From assembly GCA_016210485.1 (NCBI GenBank), contig JACQUD010000032.1, positions 1-54,816 on the forward strand: a stretch of 54,816 nt of DNA, written 5' to 3'. Below the pieces are notes generated by a model. It did no database searches. It worked only from the letters and a program-made list of their open reading frames with translations, and was not told the DNA's origin. The translations under genes were made by a program, and so were the position numbers. The DNA is from Chloroflexota bacterium. GTDB taxonomy: Bacteria; Chloroflexota; Dehalococcoidia; JACQUD01. How positions within the stretch are numbered: the first letter of the stretch is position 1; each line of letters opens with the position of its first letter. Shown in pieces: positions 8,531 to 18,333 of this stretch.

Positions 8531-8617
8531 ACCCACCCACTTTTAGAAGATCGGCTCCTATAAGCCCTGGGGGCTCGGGGGCACTGCCCCAGAACGTAAC
8601 TTGGGCGGGTGGGTGGG
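8531..8617 (+). promoter_or_regulatory. Leader with hairpins and a G-quadruplex motif upstream of pyrD (element 1 of 3)
   Basis: The leader contains CCCACCCAC at 8532-8540, a GGGG/CCCC hairpin around 8577-8590, and a perfect four-tract quadruplex motif GGGCGGGTGGGTGGG at 8603-8617. The C-rich arm can pair with GTGGGTGGG at 8609-8617, so hairpin and quadruplex are mutually exclusive. The motif ends 39 bases before the pyrD start codon. Two further copies of the same arrangement occur in the window. Confidence 0.6.
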
Positions 8618-8656
8618 AAAGGAAAACATCGCTTCAAAGCTTTTAAGGAGAGCAGC

Positions 8657-9595
8657 TTGGCCCTGGACCTCTCGGTGAATCTGGCCCCCAGGCATCCCCG
8701 GGGACTGCCTCTGAGGAACCCGGTGATGACCGCCTCGGGCACCTGCGGCTACGGCCTGGAGCTGGCCGAGGCCATGGATGTCCAGAGGCTAGGGGCTATT
8801 GTCTCCAAGGGAACTACGCTTCACCCCCGCTCTGGCAACCCTCAGCCACGCCTGGCCGAGACAGCCTCCGGCCTCCTCAACTCCATCGGGCTGGAAAACA
8901 TCGGGGTGGAGGCCGTAGTCCGGGACAAAGCCCCGGCCTGGGCCAAGTGGCAAGTTCCTGTAATAGTGAACATCGCCGGGGAGACGGTGGCGGAGTATGC
9001 GGCCATAGCCCGCCGCCTGGAGGGCGTGGCGGGGGTGGCCGCCCTGGAGGTCAACGTAAGCTGCCCCAACGTGGAGACGGGAGGCCTGGAATTCGGCACC
9101 AGCCCCAGCGCGTCGGCCCAGGTCACTGAGGCCGTGCGCCGGGCCACCACCCTTCCCATCATCGTCAAGCTCACCCCCAACGTAACGGACATCCTGGAGG
9201 TGGCCCGGGCGGCGGAGGAGGCCGGCGCCGACGCCCTCACCCTCGTCAACACCCTGCGCGGCATGGCCATAGACAGGGCCAATCGGCGGCCTTTCCTGGG
9301 GGCCATCACCGGGGGCCTCTCCGGCCCGGCCATAAAGCCCGTGGCACTCTACATGGTCTACCGGGTGGCCGGGGCGCTGGATATACCCGTCATCGGCTGC
9401 GGTGGCATCGCCTCCGCCGAGGACGCCCTGGAGTTCTTTATGGCCGGCGCTCGGGCCATCCAGGTGGGGACGGCCACCCTGATTAACCCCGGAGCGCCCC
9501 TGGAAGTGCTGGAGGGCATCGAGCATCTCCTGGAGGCCCAGGGTCTCTCCAGCCTCTCTGAAATCACAGGAGCTGCCCTGCCCAAGAGAGGCTGA
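8657..9595 (+). CDS. pyrD: Dihydroorotate dehydrogenase, class 1B
   Basis: PyrD oxidises dihydroorotate to orotate in pyrimidine synthesis. The product (about 312 residues, TTG start) shows the FMN barrel with NPVMTASGTCGYG, the SKGTT loop, NVSCPN carrying the class 1 catalytic Cys, IVKLTPNVTD, and GCGGIASAEDALEFFMAGA at the phosphate-binding end. The TTG at 8657 is chosen because AAGGAG stands six bases before it; upstream in-frame GTG codons lie inside the G-rich motif and have no ribosome site. No pyrK electron-transfer partner is adjacent, so whether it works as type 1B is not shown here. A quadruplex leader precedes it. Confidence 0.92.
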   Translation: MALDLSVNLAPRHPRGLPLRNPVMTASGTCGYGLELAEAMDVQRLGAIVSKGTTLHPRSGNPQPRLAETASGLLNSIGLENIGVEAVVRDKAPAWAKWQVPVIVNIAGETVAEYAAIARRLEGVAGVAALEVNVSCPNVETGGLEFGTSPSASAQVTEAVRRATTLPIIVKLTPNVTDILEVARAAEEAGADALTLVNTLRGMAIDRANRRPFLGAITGGLSGPAIKPVALYMVYRVAGALDIPVIGCGGIASAEDALEFFMAGARAIQVGTATLINPGAPLEVLEGIEHLLEAQGLSSLSEITGAALPKRG

Positions 9596-9598
9596 CCA

Positions 9599-10972
9599 AT
9601 GAAACTCAATCCAAGCTTGCTCAGGCAATGGGATTGGGGCCTGTACTTGCTGATATTCCTGTACATGGGCCTACCCCAAATTTATCGTTCTTACAGCGTT
9701 TATTTGATAGGCAATGCCATCCCTGATACCAATGCCCTCGCAACCGTCGCTCAGTGGCAGTTCATGGAACTCCTGCTAGAGGTCGTCCAGGAGACCTTTG
9801 TGCTGGCAATATTTTTCTTTGTCGGGAGGTCTCTCCAGAACAGTATGAGCCCTGGGTATCCAATTAGAACCGCTTACACCATTATCTTCCTCTTTTCAAC
9901 ATTTATCGCAGCGATCATCTTCGCCCTATCCGGCAGCTTCGTGGACATTATCGGAACGCCGAAGACGATACAAGAAACTACCTCGCTATTTCTGAAGATA
10001 AAGTCTGCTGGCATTCCCATCGTGCTGTTAAGCACAGCCTCTGTGATCATGATCGAGACGATTAACCGGAAGAAGCTGATTCTGGCCACGGCTGTACTGA
10101 GTGTGCTGTACCGTGCGATTCTGGATAGCCTCTTCTACGGTGGCTATCCCTTCTCGCTGAATCTCGGGGTTTTAGGCGTTGCTTGGTCGGACACTATCGC
10201 CGCCCTAGCCTTACTCATAACTATATTCTTTCTAGTCCGGCCCATGATCAGGGAGACAATGGTAAGGTGGAGCGACTTCTTCTCATTCAAAGACTGGAAG
10301 ACCTATGTGAAAGTGGGTTTTGGATCAGGTCTGGATAGTCTGGTGAGAAACTTTGCCTACTTTTTCATGATCGTTCGGCTTCTTAATCTGCTGGGAGAGA
10401 ACGCTATTGGTGGCTACTACCTTGCGATGCACATTTTTTGGAGTTTCCTGCTTGTGCCTATCCTTGCCCTTTCTGAAAGCGCCAAGGTTTTGATAGCTAA
10501 TCACTGCGCAGATTTACACAAAGTGCGAACCCTGTGGGCTGCCTCAATGCTCATTGGAGTCATAATCGTTGTCGCCTGGTTAGTCCTTGTGCCCTTCTGG
10601 CGAGACTTCGCAGAGTTTCTGAATCCCAACGATGAATTTGTCAACTATTCTGTGCGGGCGATGCTAATTCTGCTCATTCCCTATGTCTTGCTTGCATTCA
10701 ACCTTATCACTGACAGCATCTTCTACGGCGTCGGAAGAACCAAGTACATGGCATACCAATCCATAATCACTAATGGAACGGTCTATGTCGCAGCATTCTC
10801 TGCCTACATAGCGGGAGTATGGACGCCAACTTTCAACTCCATCTTATGGCTATTCAGTATGGGAATCCTGGTTGACTCGGCTTTGACCTTGTACTTGGCC
10901 TTTCATGTCCTGTTCCCTAGAGATCAACTAAGAGGCGCAAAGAGAATCCCCGATTTGGCAACACTACCCTAG
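9599..10972 (+). CDS. MATE-family multidrug/polysaccharide-type exporter
   Basis: The 457-residue polytopic protein has about twelve hydrophobic segments and the two-fold layout of MATE/MOP transporters. Polar loops such as MIETINRKK and DSIFYGVGRTKYMAYQS lie at equivalent positions in each half. It begins three bases after pyrD with GAGAGG seven bases before ATG. Its AT content and codon choice are clearly higher in A/T than both neighbours, which suggests recent acquisition or strong membrane-protein bias. Substrate is unknown, probably a drug or lipid-linked compound driven by a cation gradient. Confidence 0.75.
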   Translation: MKLNPSLLRQWDWGLYLLIFLYMGLPQIYRSYSVYLIGNAIPDTNALATVAQWQFMELLLEVVQETFVLAIFFFVGRSLQNSMSPGYPIRTAYTIIFLFSTFIAAIIFALSGSFVDIIGTPKTIQETTSLFLKIKSAGIPIVLLSTASVIMIETINRKKLILATAVLSVLYRAILDSLFYGGYPFSLNLGVLGVAWSDTIAALALLITIFFLVRPMIRETMVRWSDFFSFKDWKTYVKVGFGSGLDSLVRNFAYFFMIVRLLNLLGENAIGGYYLAMHIFWSFLLVPILALSESAKVLIANHCADLHKVRTLWAASMLIGVIIVVAWLVLVPFWRDFAEFLNPNDEFVNYSVRAMLILLIPYVLLAFNLITDSIFYGVGRTKYMAYQSIITNGTVYVAAFSAYIAGVWTPTFNSILWLFSMGILVDSALTLYLAFHVLFPRDQLRGAKRIPDLATLP

Positions 10973-11119
10973 AGTCAACATTTGCCGGGCCTAGTGAGAC
11001 GCCAACCAGAGCCCAGAGAAGGCCGGTGCATAAGGGATGACCTCACCCTACTCACCTTGATTTATGCTGCCTCCTATGATAGCCTTACCGATAAGTGCTC
11101 GAATAAGGTTTCAATGTAA

Positions 11120-12358
11120 ATGCGCATCATCGTCCTAGGGGCGGGCTTCGGCGGGCTGATGGCAGCCCTGGAGTTGGAGAGGCGGCTGCGTCGCGAGCCC
11201 GAGATTGAGGTGGCCCTCATAGACCGTCACCCCTATCACCTGTTCACCCCCATGCTCTTCCAGGTGGTGGCTGGGGAGGTAGAGCCAGGGCACATCGCCT
11301 ATCCCCTGCGCTGGCTGATGCGGGGCAAGAAGCTGAAGTTTTACGAGCGTGAGATACGCCACATAGACTTGGCCAACAAGAAAGTGCTCCTGGATGACGC
11401 CGAGCTGGACTATGATTACCTGGTCATGGGACTGGGAAGCATCACCAATTTCTTCGGCGTGCCCAAGGCAGAAAGCAACGCCTTCCCGGTAAAAAGCCTC
11501 CGAGAGGCCATGGCCATCAAGCACCGCATCATTGACGCCTTCGGCCAGGCCGAGGCCGAGCCCCGTCCCGAGGTCCGTCGCAGGCTACTCAGCTTCAGCG
11601 TAGTGGGCGGGGGAGCCACCGGTGTAGAGTTGGTGGCATCATTGCACGATCTGTTTCATCAGGTCCTGTCCCGAGATTACCCCCGCATCAACCCCAACGA
11701 GGTGTCCCTCTTCCTGGCCGAGGCCTCCTTCTCTCTCCTGGCGGGGATGGACCCTGGCATGGGCCAAATAACTTTGAAGAAGCTCCGGGTCAAGGGCGTG
11801 GACATCCACATGGGATGCCGCATCGTGGGCATTGATGAGGGCGGCATACACACCGCGGACGCCGCTTTCTTCCCCTGCCACACAGTCATCTGGGCCACGG
11901 GCATCAGACCCAACCCCCTCACGGAGCCCCTCCCCGTGCTCAAGGCCAAGGACGGACGGATCATAGTCCAGGACACCCTGGAGGCCCCCCAATGGCCCGG
12001 GGTCTACATTGTAGGAGACATCGCCTGTTTCCTGAACAAGGCCACAGAGACCCCCCTCCCTTGCAAAGCGGCGGTGGCGGCCCAAGAAGGGAGGGCCGCA
12101 GCCCAAAACATACTGCGCTCCCTCCGTGGACTGGACACTCTACCTTTCCATTACCGATACGAGGGCGACCTGGTGGCTCTGGGTCGTAACGCCTCGGTGG
12201 CCAGGGTCGCCAGGAGGTGCTTCGATGGTTTCCCAGCCTGGTTCCTGTGGCGCATCGTCCACCTTCAGAAGCTGCCCGGGTTCCGCAACCGAGTGAGCGT
12301 GGCCCTGGACTGGACCTTCGATTATCTCCTCCGCCGAGACACCATGAGGCTTGAGTAG
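11120..12358 (+). CDS. ndh: Type II NADH dehydrogenase (NDH-2) family FAD oxidoreductase
   Basis: The enzyme would transfer electrons from NAD(P)H to quinone without pumping protons. The 412-residue product has an N-terminal FAD Rossmann motif GAGFGG (7-12), HPYHLFTPMLFQ typical of NDH-2, the second dinucleotide motif VVGGGATGVE, the ATGIRPN signature, and IVGDIACF for FAD. The C-terminal helical region with an amphipathic segment fits peripheral membrane attachment. The ATG is preceded by AAGG at some distance. It is transcribed independently of groES. A sulfide:quinone oxidoreductase is less likely, since the redox Cys pair is not seen. Confidence 0.85.
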   Translation: MRIIVLGAGFGGLMAALELERRLRREPEIEVALIDRHPYHLFTPMLFQVVAGEVEPGHIAYPLRWLMRGKKLKFYEREIRHIDLANKKVLLDDAELDYDYLVMGLGSITNFFGVPKAESNAFPVKSLREAMAIKHRIIDAFGQAEAEPRPEVRRRLLSFSVVGGGATGVELVASLHDLFHQVLSRDYPRINPNEVSLFLAEASFSLLAGMDPGMGQITLKKLRVKGVDIHMGCRIVGIDEGGIHTADAAFFPCHTVIWATGIRPNPLTEPLPVLKAKDGRIIVQDTLEAPQWPGVYIVGDIACFLNKATETPLPCKAAVAAQEGRAAAQNILRSLRGLDTLPFHYRYEGDLVALGRNASVARVARRCFDGFPAWFLWRIVHLQKLPGFRNRVSVALDWTFDYLLRRDTMRLE

Positions 12359-12385
12359 CCGGCCTAGATGCCCCAGCCTGGGGTC

Positions 12386-12414
12386 TTGACGAGAGCCCGA
12401 GAAAGATGTATAAA
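12386..12414 (+). promoter_or_regulatory. Promoter of groES-groEL
   Basis: TTGACG (12386-12391) and TATAAA (12409-12414) with exactly 17 bases between form a near-consensus vegetative promoter. The transcript would start within the CIRCE operator just downstream. Confidence 0.85.
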
Positions 12415-12419
12415 TTAGG

Positions 12420-12446
12420 TTAGCACTCTCAGGGACGGAGTGCTAA
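12420..12446 (+). promoter_or_regulatory. CIRCE operator (HrcA-binding site)
   Basis: TTAGCACTC, nine spacer bases and GAGTGCTAA form a perfect match to the CIRCE inverted repeat bound by the HrcA heat-shock repressor. It sits between the promoter and groES. hrcA itself is not in the window. Confidence 0.97.
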
Positions 12447-12477
12447 CCAAGTTGAATTCCGAGGGAGGAGGTGTTAT

Positions 12478-12771
12478 ATGGCTATCAATCTGGAGCCATT
12501 GGCCGACCGGGTGGTGGTGCGGCCCCTGAAGAAAGAAGAGGTAACCAAAGGGGGCATCCTCATCCCTGACACAGCCAAAGAGAGGCCCCAAGAGGGCGAG
12601 GTCATCGCCGTGGGCCCGGGCCGGCTGGACGACAAGGGCAAACGCATCACCCTGGAGGTGAAGGCGGGCGACAAAATCCTCTTCGCCAAGTTCGCCGGAA
12701 CAGAGTTCAAAGCCGACGAAGACGAGCTAATCGTCCTCAGGGAGAGCGACATCCTGGCTCGGATAACCTAG
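12478..12771 (+). CDS. groES: Co-chaperonin GroES
   Basis: The 97-residue protein has the GroES signature LADRVVVRPL near the N-terminus, the mobile loop around GGILIPDTA, and the ILFAKFAGTEFK and LIVLRESDILARI strands. It forms the heptameric lid on GroEL and is needed for ATP-driven folding. A strong GGAGGAGG site precedes the ATG. The CIRCE operator upstream implies heat-shock control through HrcA. Confidence 0.98.
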   Translation: MAINLEPLADRVVVRPLKKEEVTKGGILIPDTAKERPQEGEVIAVGPGRLDDKGKRITLEVKAGDKILFAKFAGTEFKADEDELIVLRESDILARIT

Positions 12772-12810
12772 CCGGGACAGAACTGATAGAGATAATAGAG
12801 ATAGTAGTAG

Positions 12811-14445
<1,635 letters not shown>

Positions 14446-14464
14446 GCCGTAACCTCGTAGCAAA

Positions 14465-14500
14465 AGAAGAGGGGCCTCCCCTTCGGGGAGGCCCTCTTCT
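14465..14500 (+). terminator. Bidirectional terminator between groEL and the convergent crotonase
   Basis: A long stem (about 16 bp with one bulged G) capped by a TTCG tetraloop lies 19 bases after groEL. The flanks are A-rich on the left and T-containing on the right, so it can stop transcription from both sides. Confidence 0.85.
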
Positions 14501-14706
14501 TAACTATCTCTCCCAGGCATCCCTTAGGGGGATTGCTGACCCTGTTGCCGCTGTCCCCCGTAGGAGCCCCCACCGAAGAAACCAGCCCCCTCAGACATGA
14601 TGAGGATAGACCTGGCTATAACGGCGCCGTCCTCACCACGTTGGCCAACCACCGTTGCCCTCAGGCCTCAGGATACCTACCTACAATCCTCAAAGAAAGA
14701 GGATTG

Positions 14707-15489
14707 CTACCGCTGGAAATGAGGAGGACGCCCCTCCAGGACGGACTGGACACCCTCCCGGGCATCCTGAGAAGTGAGAGCCTGGGCCAGGAGACGGCTT
14801 TCCAGAGCCAGCCCCGCCTCCAGGCTCAAGTCCAACCCCCGCACCACCGCCGCCTTGGCCAGCCGCACCGCCACGGGGCTCAGGGACAGGATTCTGCTAG
14901 CCATCTCCTGAGCTGTCGGCAGGAGCCGGGGGCGGGGAACCACCCGATTCACCAGCCCAAGGCGCAGCGCCTCTCCAGCACCGATGCGATCCCCCAAGAG
15001 GACCATCTCCATGGCCTTGCCCAAGGGTATGTGGCGGGGCAGAGTCTGAGTGCCTCCGGCGGTGGGCACCATCCCCAACCCCACCTCGGGCAGGCCGAAC
15101 TGGGCCTCCTCCGAAGCCACCCTGAGGTCGCAGCACAGGGCCATCTCTACCCCCGCCCCCAGGGCGTAGCCATGAATGGCAGCGATGAGGGGTTTCTCCT
15201 GAGCCAGGAACAACCCCCATAGATCCCGCTGCCAGCGCACCCGGCGGGCGATGGCCCGAGAGGGGGCAGTGCCAAACTCAGATATATCGGCGCCAGCACA
15301 GAAGGCGCGCTCCCCAACCCCCTGGAGTATGACGGCCTGGACATCAGGGTCCTCAGCCACGGACCCCAAGACCGCGTAAAGCTCGTCCCGCATTTGGATG
15401 CTGACGGCATTCAGTGCCTGGGGCCGATTCAAAGTTATATAAGCAAGGGGTCCTTCCTTGGAGTAGAGGATAGTCTGAAAAGGAGGCAT
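14707..15489 (-). CDS. Enoyl-CoA hydratase/isomerase family protein (both catalytic Glu kept)
   Basis: The 260-residue crotonase has the CoA-binding/oxyanion segments AFCAGADI and AAIHGYALGAGVEMALCCD. Both catalytic acids of the enoyl-CoA hydratase type are present: Glu115 and Glu135 (FGLPEVGLG). It probably hydrates 2-enoyl-CoA in fatty or aromatic acid oxidation. It starts four bases after the PHP-domain gene and belongs to a three-gene minus-strand unit with that gene and another crotonase. Substrate chain length cannot be told. Confidence 0.88.
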   Translation of the reverse strand: MPPFQTILYSKEGPLAYITLNRPQALNAVSIQMRDELYAVLGSVAEDPDVQAVILQGVGERAFCAGADISEFGTAPSRAIARRVRWQRDLWGLFLAQEKPLIAAIHGYALGAGVEMALCCDLRVASEEAQFGLPEVGLGMVPTAGGTQTLPRHIPLGKAMEMVLLGDRIGAGEALRLGLVNRVVPRPRLLPTAQEMASRILSLSPVAVRLAKAAVVRGLDLSLEAGLALESRLLAQALTSQDAREGVQSVLEGRPPHFQR

Positions 15490-15493
15490 GGCC

Positions 15494-16051
15494 TTAGGGG
15501 TCTACGGCCCGATCCATGAGCTCTCGCAAAGATACGACGTTATGCCTGGAACCTATCCTGTTAAGCGCATGGGCATCGCTATTGGTCAGCATGAGCAGCC
15601 CTTTCTCCCGGGCATACTCGCGGGCCTTCTCTTTAGCTATCTCGTACCCGTGGAGGGCGTTATCCACCTCAATGCCCTGCACCTCCCCCACCTCGTGGAA
15701 AGAGCGCTCTACCAGTTCCCTGGGGTGAACCCAGAACCGAAAGACTTTGTTATTGGGCAAATAGAGCTCCACCTGCTCCTCCCTCACACCCCTGGCCCAC
15801 TCCCTGCCAGGGAGGATAAGGATATCATCATCGAAATGGGCCTTGGCCATCTCCATGAAACGGTAGCCATACTCCCGGTCCCAGTGCTCGGTGTCGGCGA
15901 TGCCGTCCAGGCCTGCCTCTTTGATGCGGTCCAGTACCTTCCGCACCACATCTGGGCTGGGCTGATAGTATCCCAGACACTCATAGACGTGGCAGTGCAA
16001 ATCCAACTTCAGCTTCTTATCCAAGTTCTCCGGAGCAAAGAAATCTTTCAC
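15494..16051 (-). CDS. PHP-domain metal-dependent phosphoesterase
   Basis: The 185-residue protein (GTG start, no clear ribosome site) has the PHP metal motifs in order: DLHCH (about 17-21), ADTEH, GREWARG, the histidine in WVHPRE, and NSDAH near the end. PHP proteins hydrolyse phosphoesters such as histidinol phosphate, nucleotides or oligonucleotides. It sits nine bases after one crotonase and four bases before another, so it is probably co-translated with them, though a link to acyl-CoA chemistry is not obvious. Confidence 0.85.
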   Translation of the reverse strand: MKDFFAPENLDKKLKLDLHCHVYECLGYYQPSPDVVRKVLDRIKEAGLDGIADTEHWDREYGYRFMEMAKAHFDDDILILPGREWARGVREEQVELYLPNNKVFRFWVHPRELVERSFHEVGEVQGIEVDNALHGYEIAKEKAREYAREKGLLMLTNSDAHALNRIGSRHNVVSLRELMDRAVDP

Positions 16052-16060
16052 TGCTGAGAC

Positions 16061-16843
16061 TCATCCCCCCTTGAAACGCGGAGACCTTTTCTCTAGAAAG
16101 GCGCGGATGCCCTCATCCCGGTCGGCAGTGGTCTGAAGTATAATAGAGAGGTCTGCCTCCAGGCGCAGCCCTTGATCCAGAGGGGCATCCATCCCCTTAG
16201 CCACTGATTCTTTGGCGTAAGTTACAGCGATGGGGGCCCGCTCCAGTATGCGCCTGGCCATCTCCTCGGCCCCTGCCAGGGCGTCACCACGGGGAGTCAA
16301 ACGGTTGACCAATCCCAAGCTCAAGGCTTGGGCGGCATCCAGGGTCTCAGCGATGAGCAACATCTCCAGGGCTTTGCCCCGTCCCACCAGTCGAGGCAGG
16401 CGTTGGGTGCCGCCTCCCGCAGGGATGAGGCCCATGGCTACCTGGGGGAGAGAGAAGCGAGCCTCCTGAGAGGCCACCCTCAGATCGCAACACAGAGCCA
16501 GCTCCAAGCCAGCGCCTATAGCATCCCCCTCTATGGCAGCGATGATGGGCAGCCGCAGGCCGGCCAGCGCAACAGTAGCCTGCCGGGCCGGCGGCCATCG
16601 CCGCTGCTCCATAGCCCCCCCCCAACCACGCCGATACTCCTCCAGGTCCTCTCCACAGCAGAAGATTCCCCCCGCTCCAGCCAGCAAAACGAGGCGCGCC
16701 TCATCGTCATCGGTTATCTGCTGACAGGCCTCGGCTATCTCCTCAGCCATTGCCATATCCAGGAGATTGCCTCGCTGAGGGCGGTTCAGGATAAGATAGC
16801 AAACTGCATCTCGTTTCTCTACGAGAATAGCCTGATAACGCAA
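16061..16843 (-). CDS. Enoyl-CoA hydratase/isomerase family protein (one catalytic Glu replaced by Gln)
   Basis: This crotonase of about 260 residues is placed at a TTG start (16843) because AGGAG lies four bases upstream and the protein then begins RYQAILVEKRDAV like its paralogues; a TTG at 16909 is an alternative. It has FCCGEDLEEY and EGDAIGAGLELALCCDLR. The first catalytic acid is present (Glu114), but the second position is Gln134 (FSLPQVAMG). Such variants often act as isomerases, thioesterases or lyases rather than hydratases. It is first in the crotonase-PHP-crotonase unit and is divergent from the MFS gene. Confidence 0.85.
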   Translation of the reverse strand: MRYQAILVEKRDAVCYLILNRPQRGNLLDMAMAEEIAEACQQITDDDEARLVLLAGAGGIFCCGEDLEEYRRGWGGAMEQRRWPPARQATVALAGLRLPIIAAIEGDAIGAGLELALCCDLRVASQEARFSLPQVAMGLIPAGGGTQRLPRLVGRGKALEMLLIAETLDAAQALSLGLVNRLTPRGDALAGAEEMARRILERAPIAVTYAKESVAKGMDAPLDQGLRLEADLSIILQTTADRDEGIRAFLEKRSPRFKGG

Positions 16844-17035
16844 TCCGCTCCTAAAACTTGAGTTGGAAGATTTGCTCCCATGATAAGGCGAGATAGCTTT
16901 AAGTGTCAAGGGAGATAGGTTGTTTCCCCCAGTTGACTTCCTGATTGCCTTAACTTACTATCTAGCTATCCACATAAAGCAGGAATGGGTCCGCGTAAAG
17001 CAGGCTCTTTTGTTTAAAGACTTACCTCTACGCAA

Positions 17036-18307
17036 GTGAAAACAAGCACTGAGACCCTCCCCAGGGTCAAAATCTTCTACGGTTGGTGGGTAGTCTTGGC
17101 GTGCTCTCTCCTCATGTTCTATAACGCGGGCACCTTCTTCTACGCCTTCAGTGCTTTCTTCAATCCTATCAGGGCGTCCCTGACTCTTTCCGCCACCGCA
17201 GTAGCAGCGGCTTTCTCTATGAGGAGCCTGGAGGGGGGCATAATGTCGCCGGCTGTCGGTTTCGTGGTGGACAGGGCCGGACCCCGAAAGATGATACTAT
17301 TCGGCTCACTGATTGCGGGCTTGAGCATGATGTGGCTCAGCCGTGCTGACTCTTTGCTCACCTTCTATACCCCTTTTATACTACTCTCGTTAGGCACCAG
17401 CTTCAGCTCCGGCATCGTAGGAATGGCCACTATATCCAGGTGGTTCGTGCGCCGACGGGGCCTGGCCCTGGGCGTTTATGCCTCTGGGGCGGGGTTAGGG
17501 GGCCTCTTGGTACCAGTGATGATCTGGCTCATCGACCGCTACGACTGGCGGAATACCTTGATAATAACCGGAGTAGGATTCTGTATCTTGGGTGTCCTGG
17601 TGGCCTTGGTGGTACGACAACGACCCGAGCAGATGGGCCTGCTGCCCGATGGGGACCATTCGGGGGAGGGTATCTCATCGACAAAGGCCCAAGGGACTGA
17701 AGAGGTCAATTTCAGCGTGTCCCAAGCCTTAAGGACGCGCACCTTCTGGCTTCTATCCATATCCATAATGGCGGCGGCCATGGCTCCCCAAGCCCTAGCC
17801 ACTGTTCAAATCCCCTATCTGGAAAGTGTAAAAATAGACGAGACTCTAGCAGGGTTCGTAATCTCGGCGATGACTGTTATCAGCGTCTTGGGAAGGATGG
17901 CCTTCGGCTGGCTAGCAGACTTCAAGGATAAAAGCTATATCATGGCGGTAGCCTTGGGCCTTGAGGCCTTGGGGCTATTCCTCCTGGCTAGCATCGTAGC
18001 GCCGTGGATGCTCTTTCTCTTCTTAGCGACCTACGCCCCGGCCTATGGGGGCGTCATCTCCATGAGGCCGGCCATCGTGGCCGATTACTACGGGAGAAAG
18101 GCTGTGGGTTCCATCCAGGGCACTTTGTGGAGCATCATGACGGTAGGGGGTGTGGTAAGTCCTCTCCTTGTAGCTTGGATATTCGAGAATTGGGGCAGCT
18201 ACCGGCCCGCCTTCTATATCCTGGCTATTCTGACTGCCCTGGCCACGCCGCTTATGTTCCTCGCCCGGCGGCCACCCCGACCCAGCTCCAGAGTTGCTTC
18301 AGCATAG
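17036..18307 (+). CDS. MFS transporter, monocarboxylate/OxlT-like
   Basis: The 423-residue protein (GTG start) begins VKIFYGWWVVLACSLL, the FYGW motif of oxalate/formate and monocarboxylate MFS carriers. It has twelve hydrophobic spans, the DRAGPRK loop between helices 2 and 3, a polar central loop near residues 195-225 and a second-half WLADFKDKS loop. It probably moves an organic acid, in line with nearby crotonases for acid degradation. It converges on corA with a 26-base gap. Confidence 0.82.
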   Translation: MKTSTETLPRVKIFYGWWVVLACSLLMFYNAGTFFYAFSAFFNPIRASLTLSATAVAAAFSMRSLEGGIMSPAVGFVVDRAGPRKMILFGSLIAGLSMMWLSRADSLLTFYTPFILLSLGTSFSSGIVGMATISRWFVRRRGLALGVYASGAGLGGLLVPVMIWLIDRYDWRNTLIITGVGFCILGVLVALVVRQRPEQMGLLPDGDHSGEGISSTKAQGTEEVNFSVSQALRTRTFWLLSISIMAAAMAPQALATVQIPYLESVKIDETLAGFVISAMTVISVLGRMAFGWLADFKDKSYIMAVALGLEALGLFLLASIVAPWMLFLFLATYAPAYGGVISMRPAIVADYYGRKAVGSIQGTLWSIMTVGGVVSPLLVAWIFENWGSYRPAFYILAILTALATPLMFLARRPPRPSSRVASA

Positions 18308-18333
18308 GCTGCTAAACACTGGAACCTCGGAGT

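Noticed and set aside
14465-14500. Long hairpin after groEL considered as a repeat element
   Set aside because: Its tetraloop, flanking T-rich and A-rich tracts and position between convergent genes make it an ordinary bidirectional terminator.
14524-14652. 42-codon minus-strand ORF (GTG start) with a Gly/Gln-rich tail between the groEL terminator and the crotonase
   Set aside because: The GTG has only a weak upstream site, and the low-complexity tail could be chance in GC-rich DNA. It is not supported enough to list as a gene.
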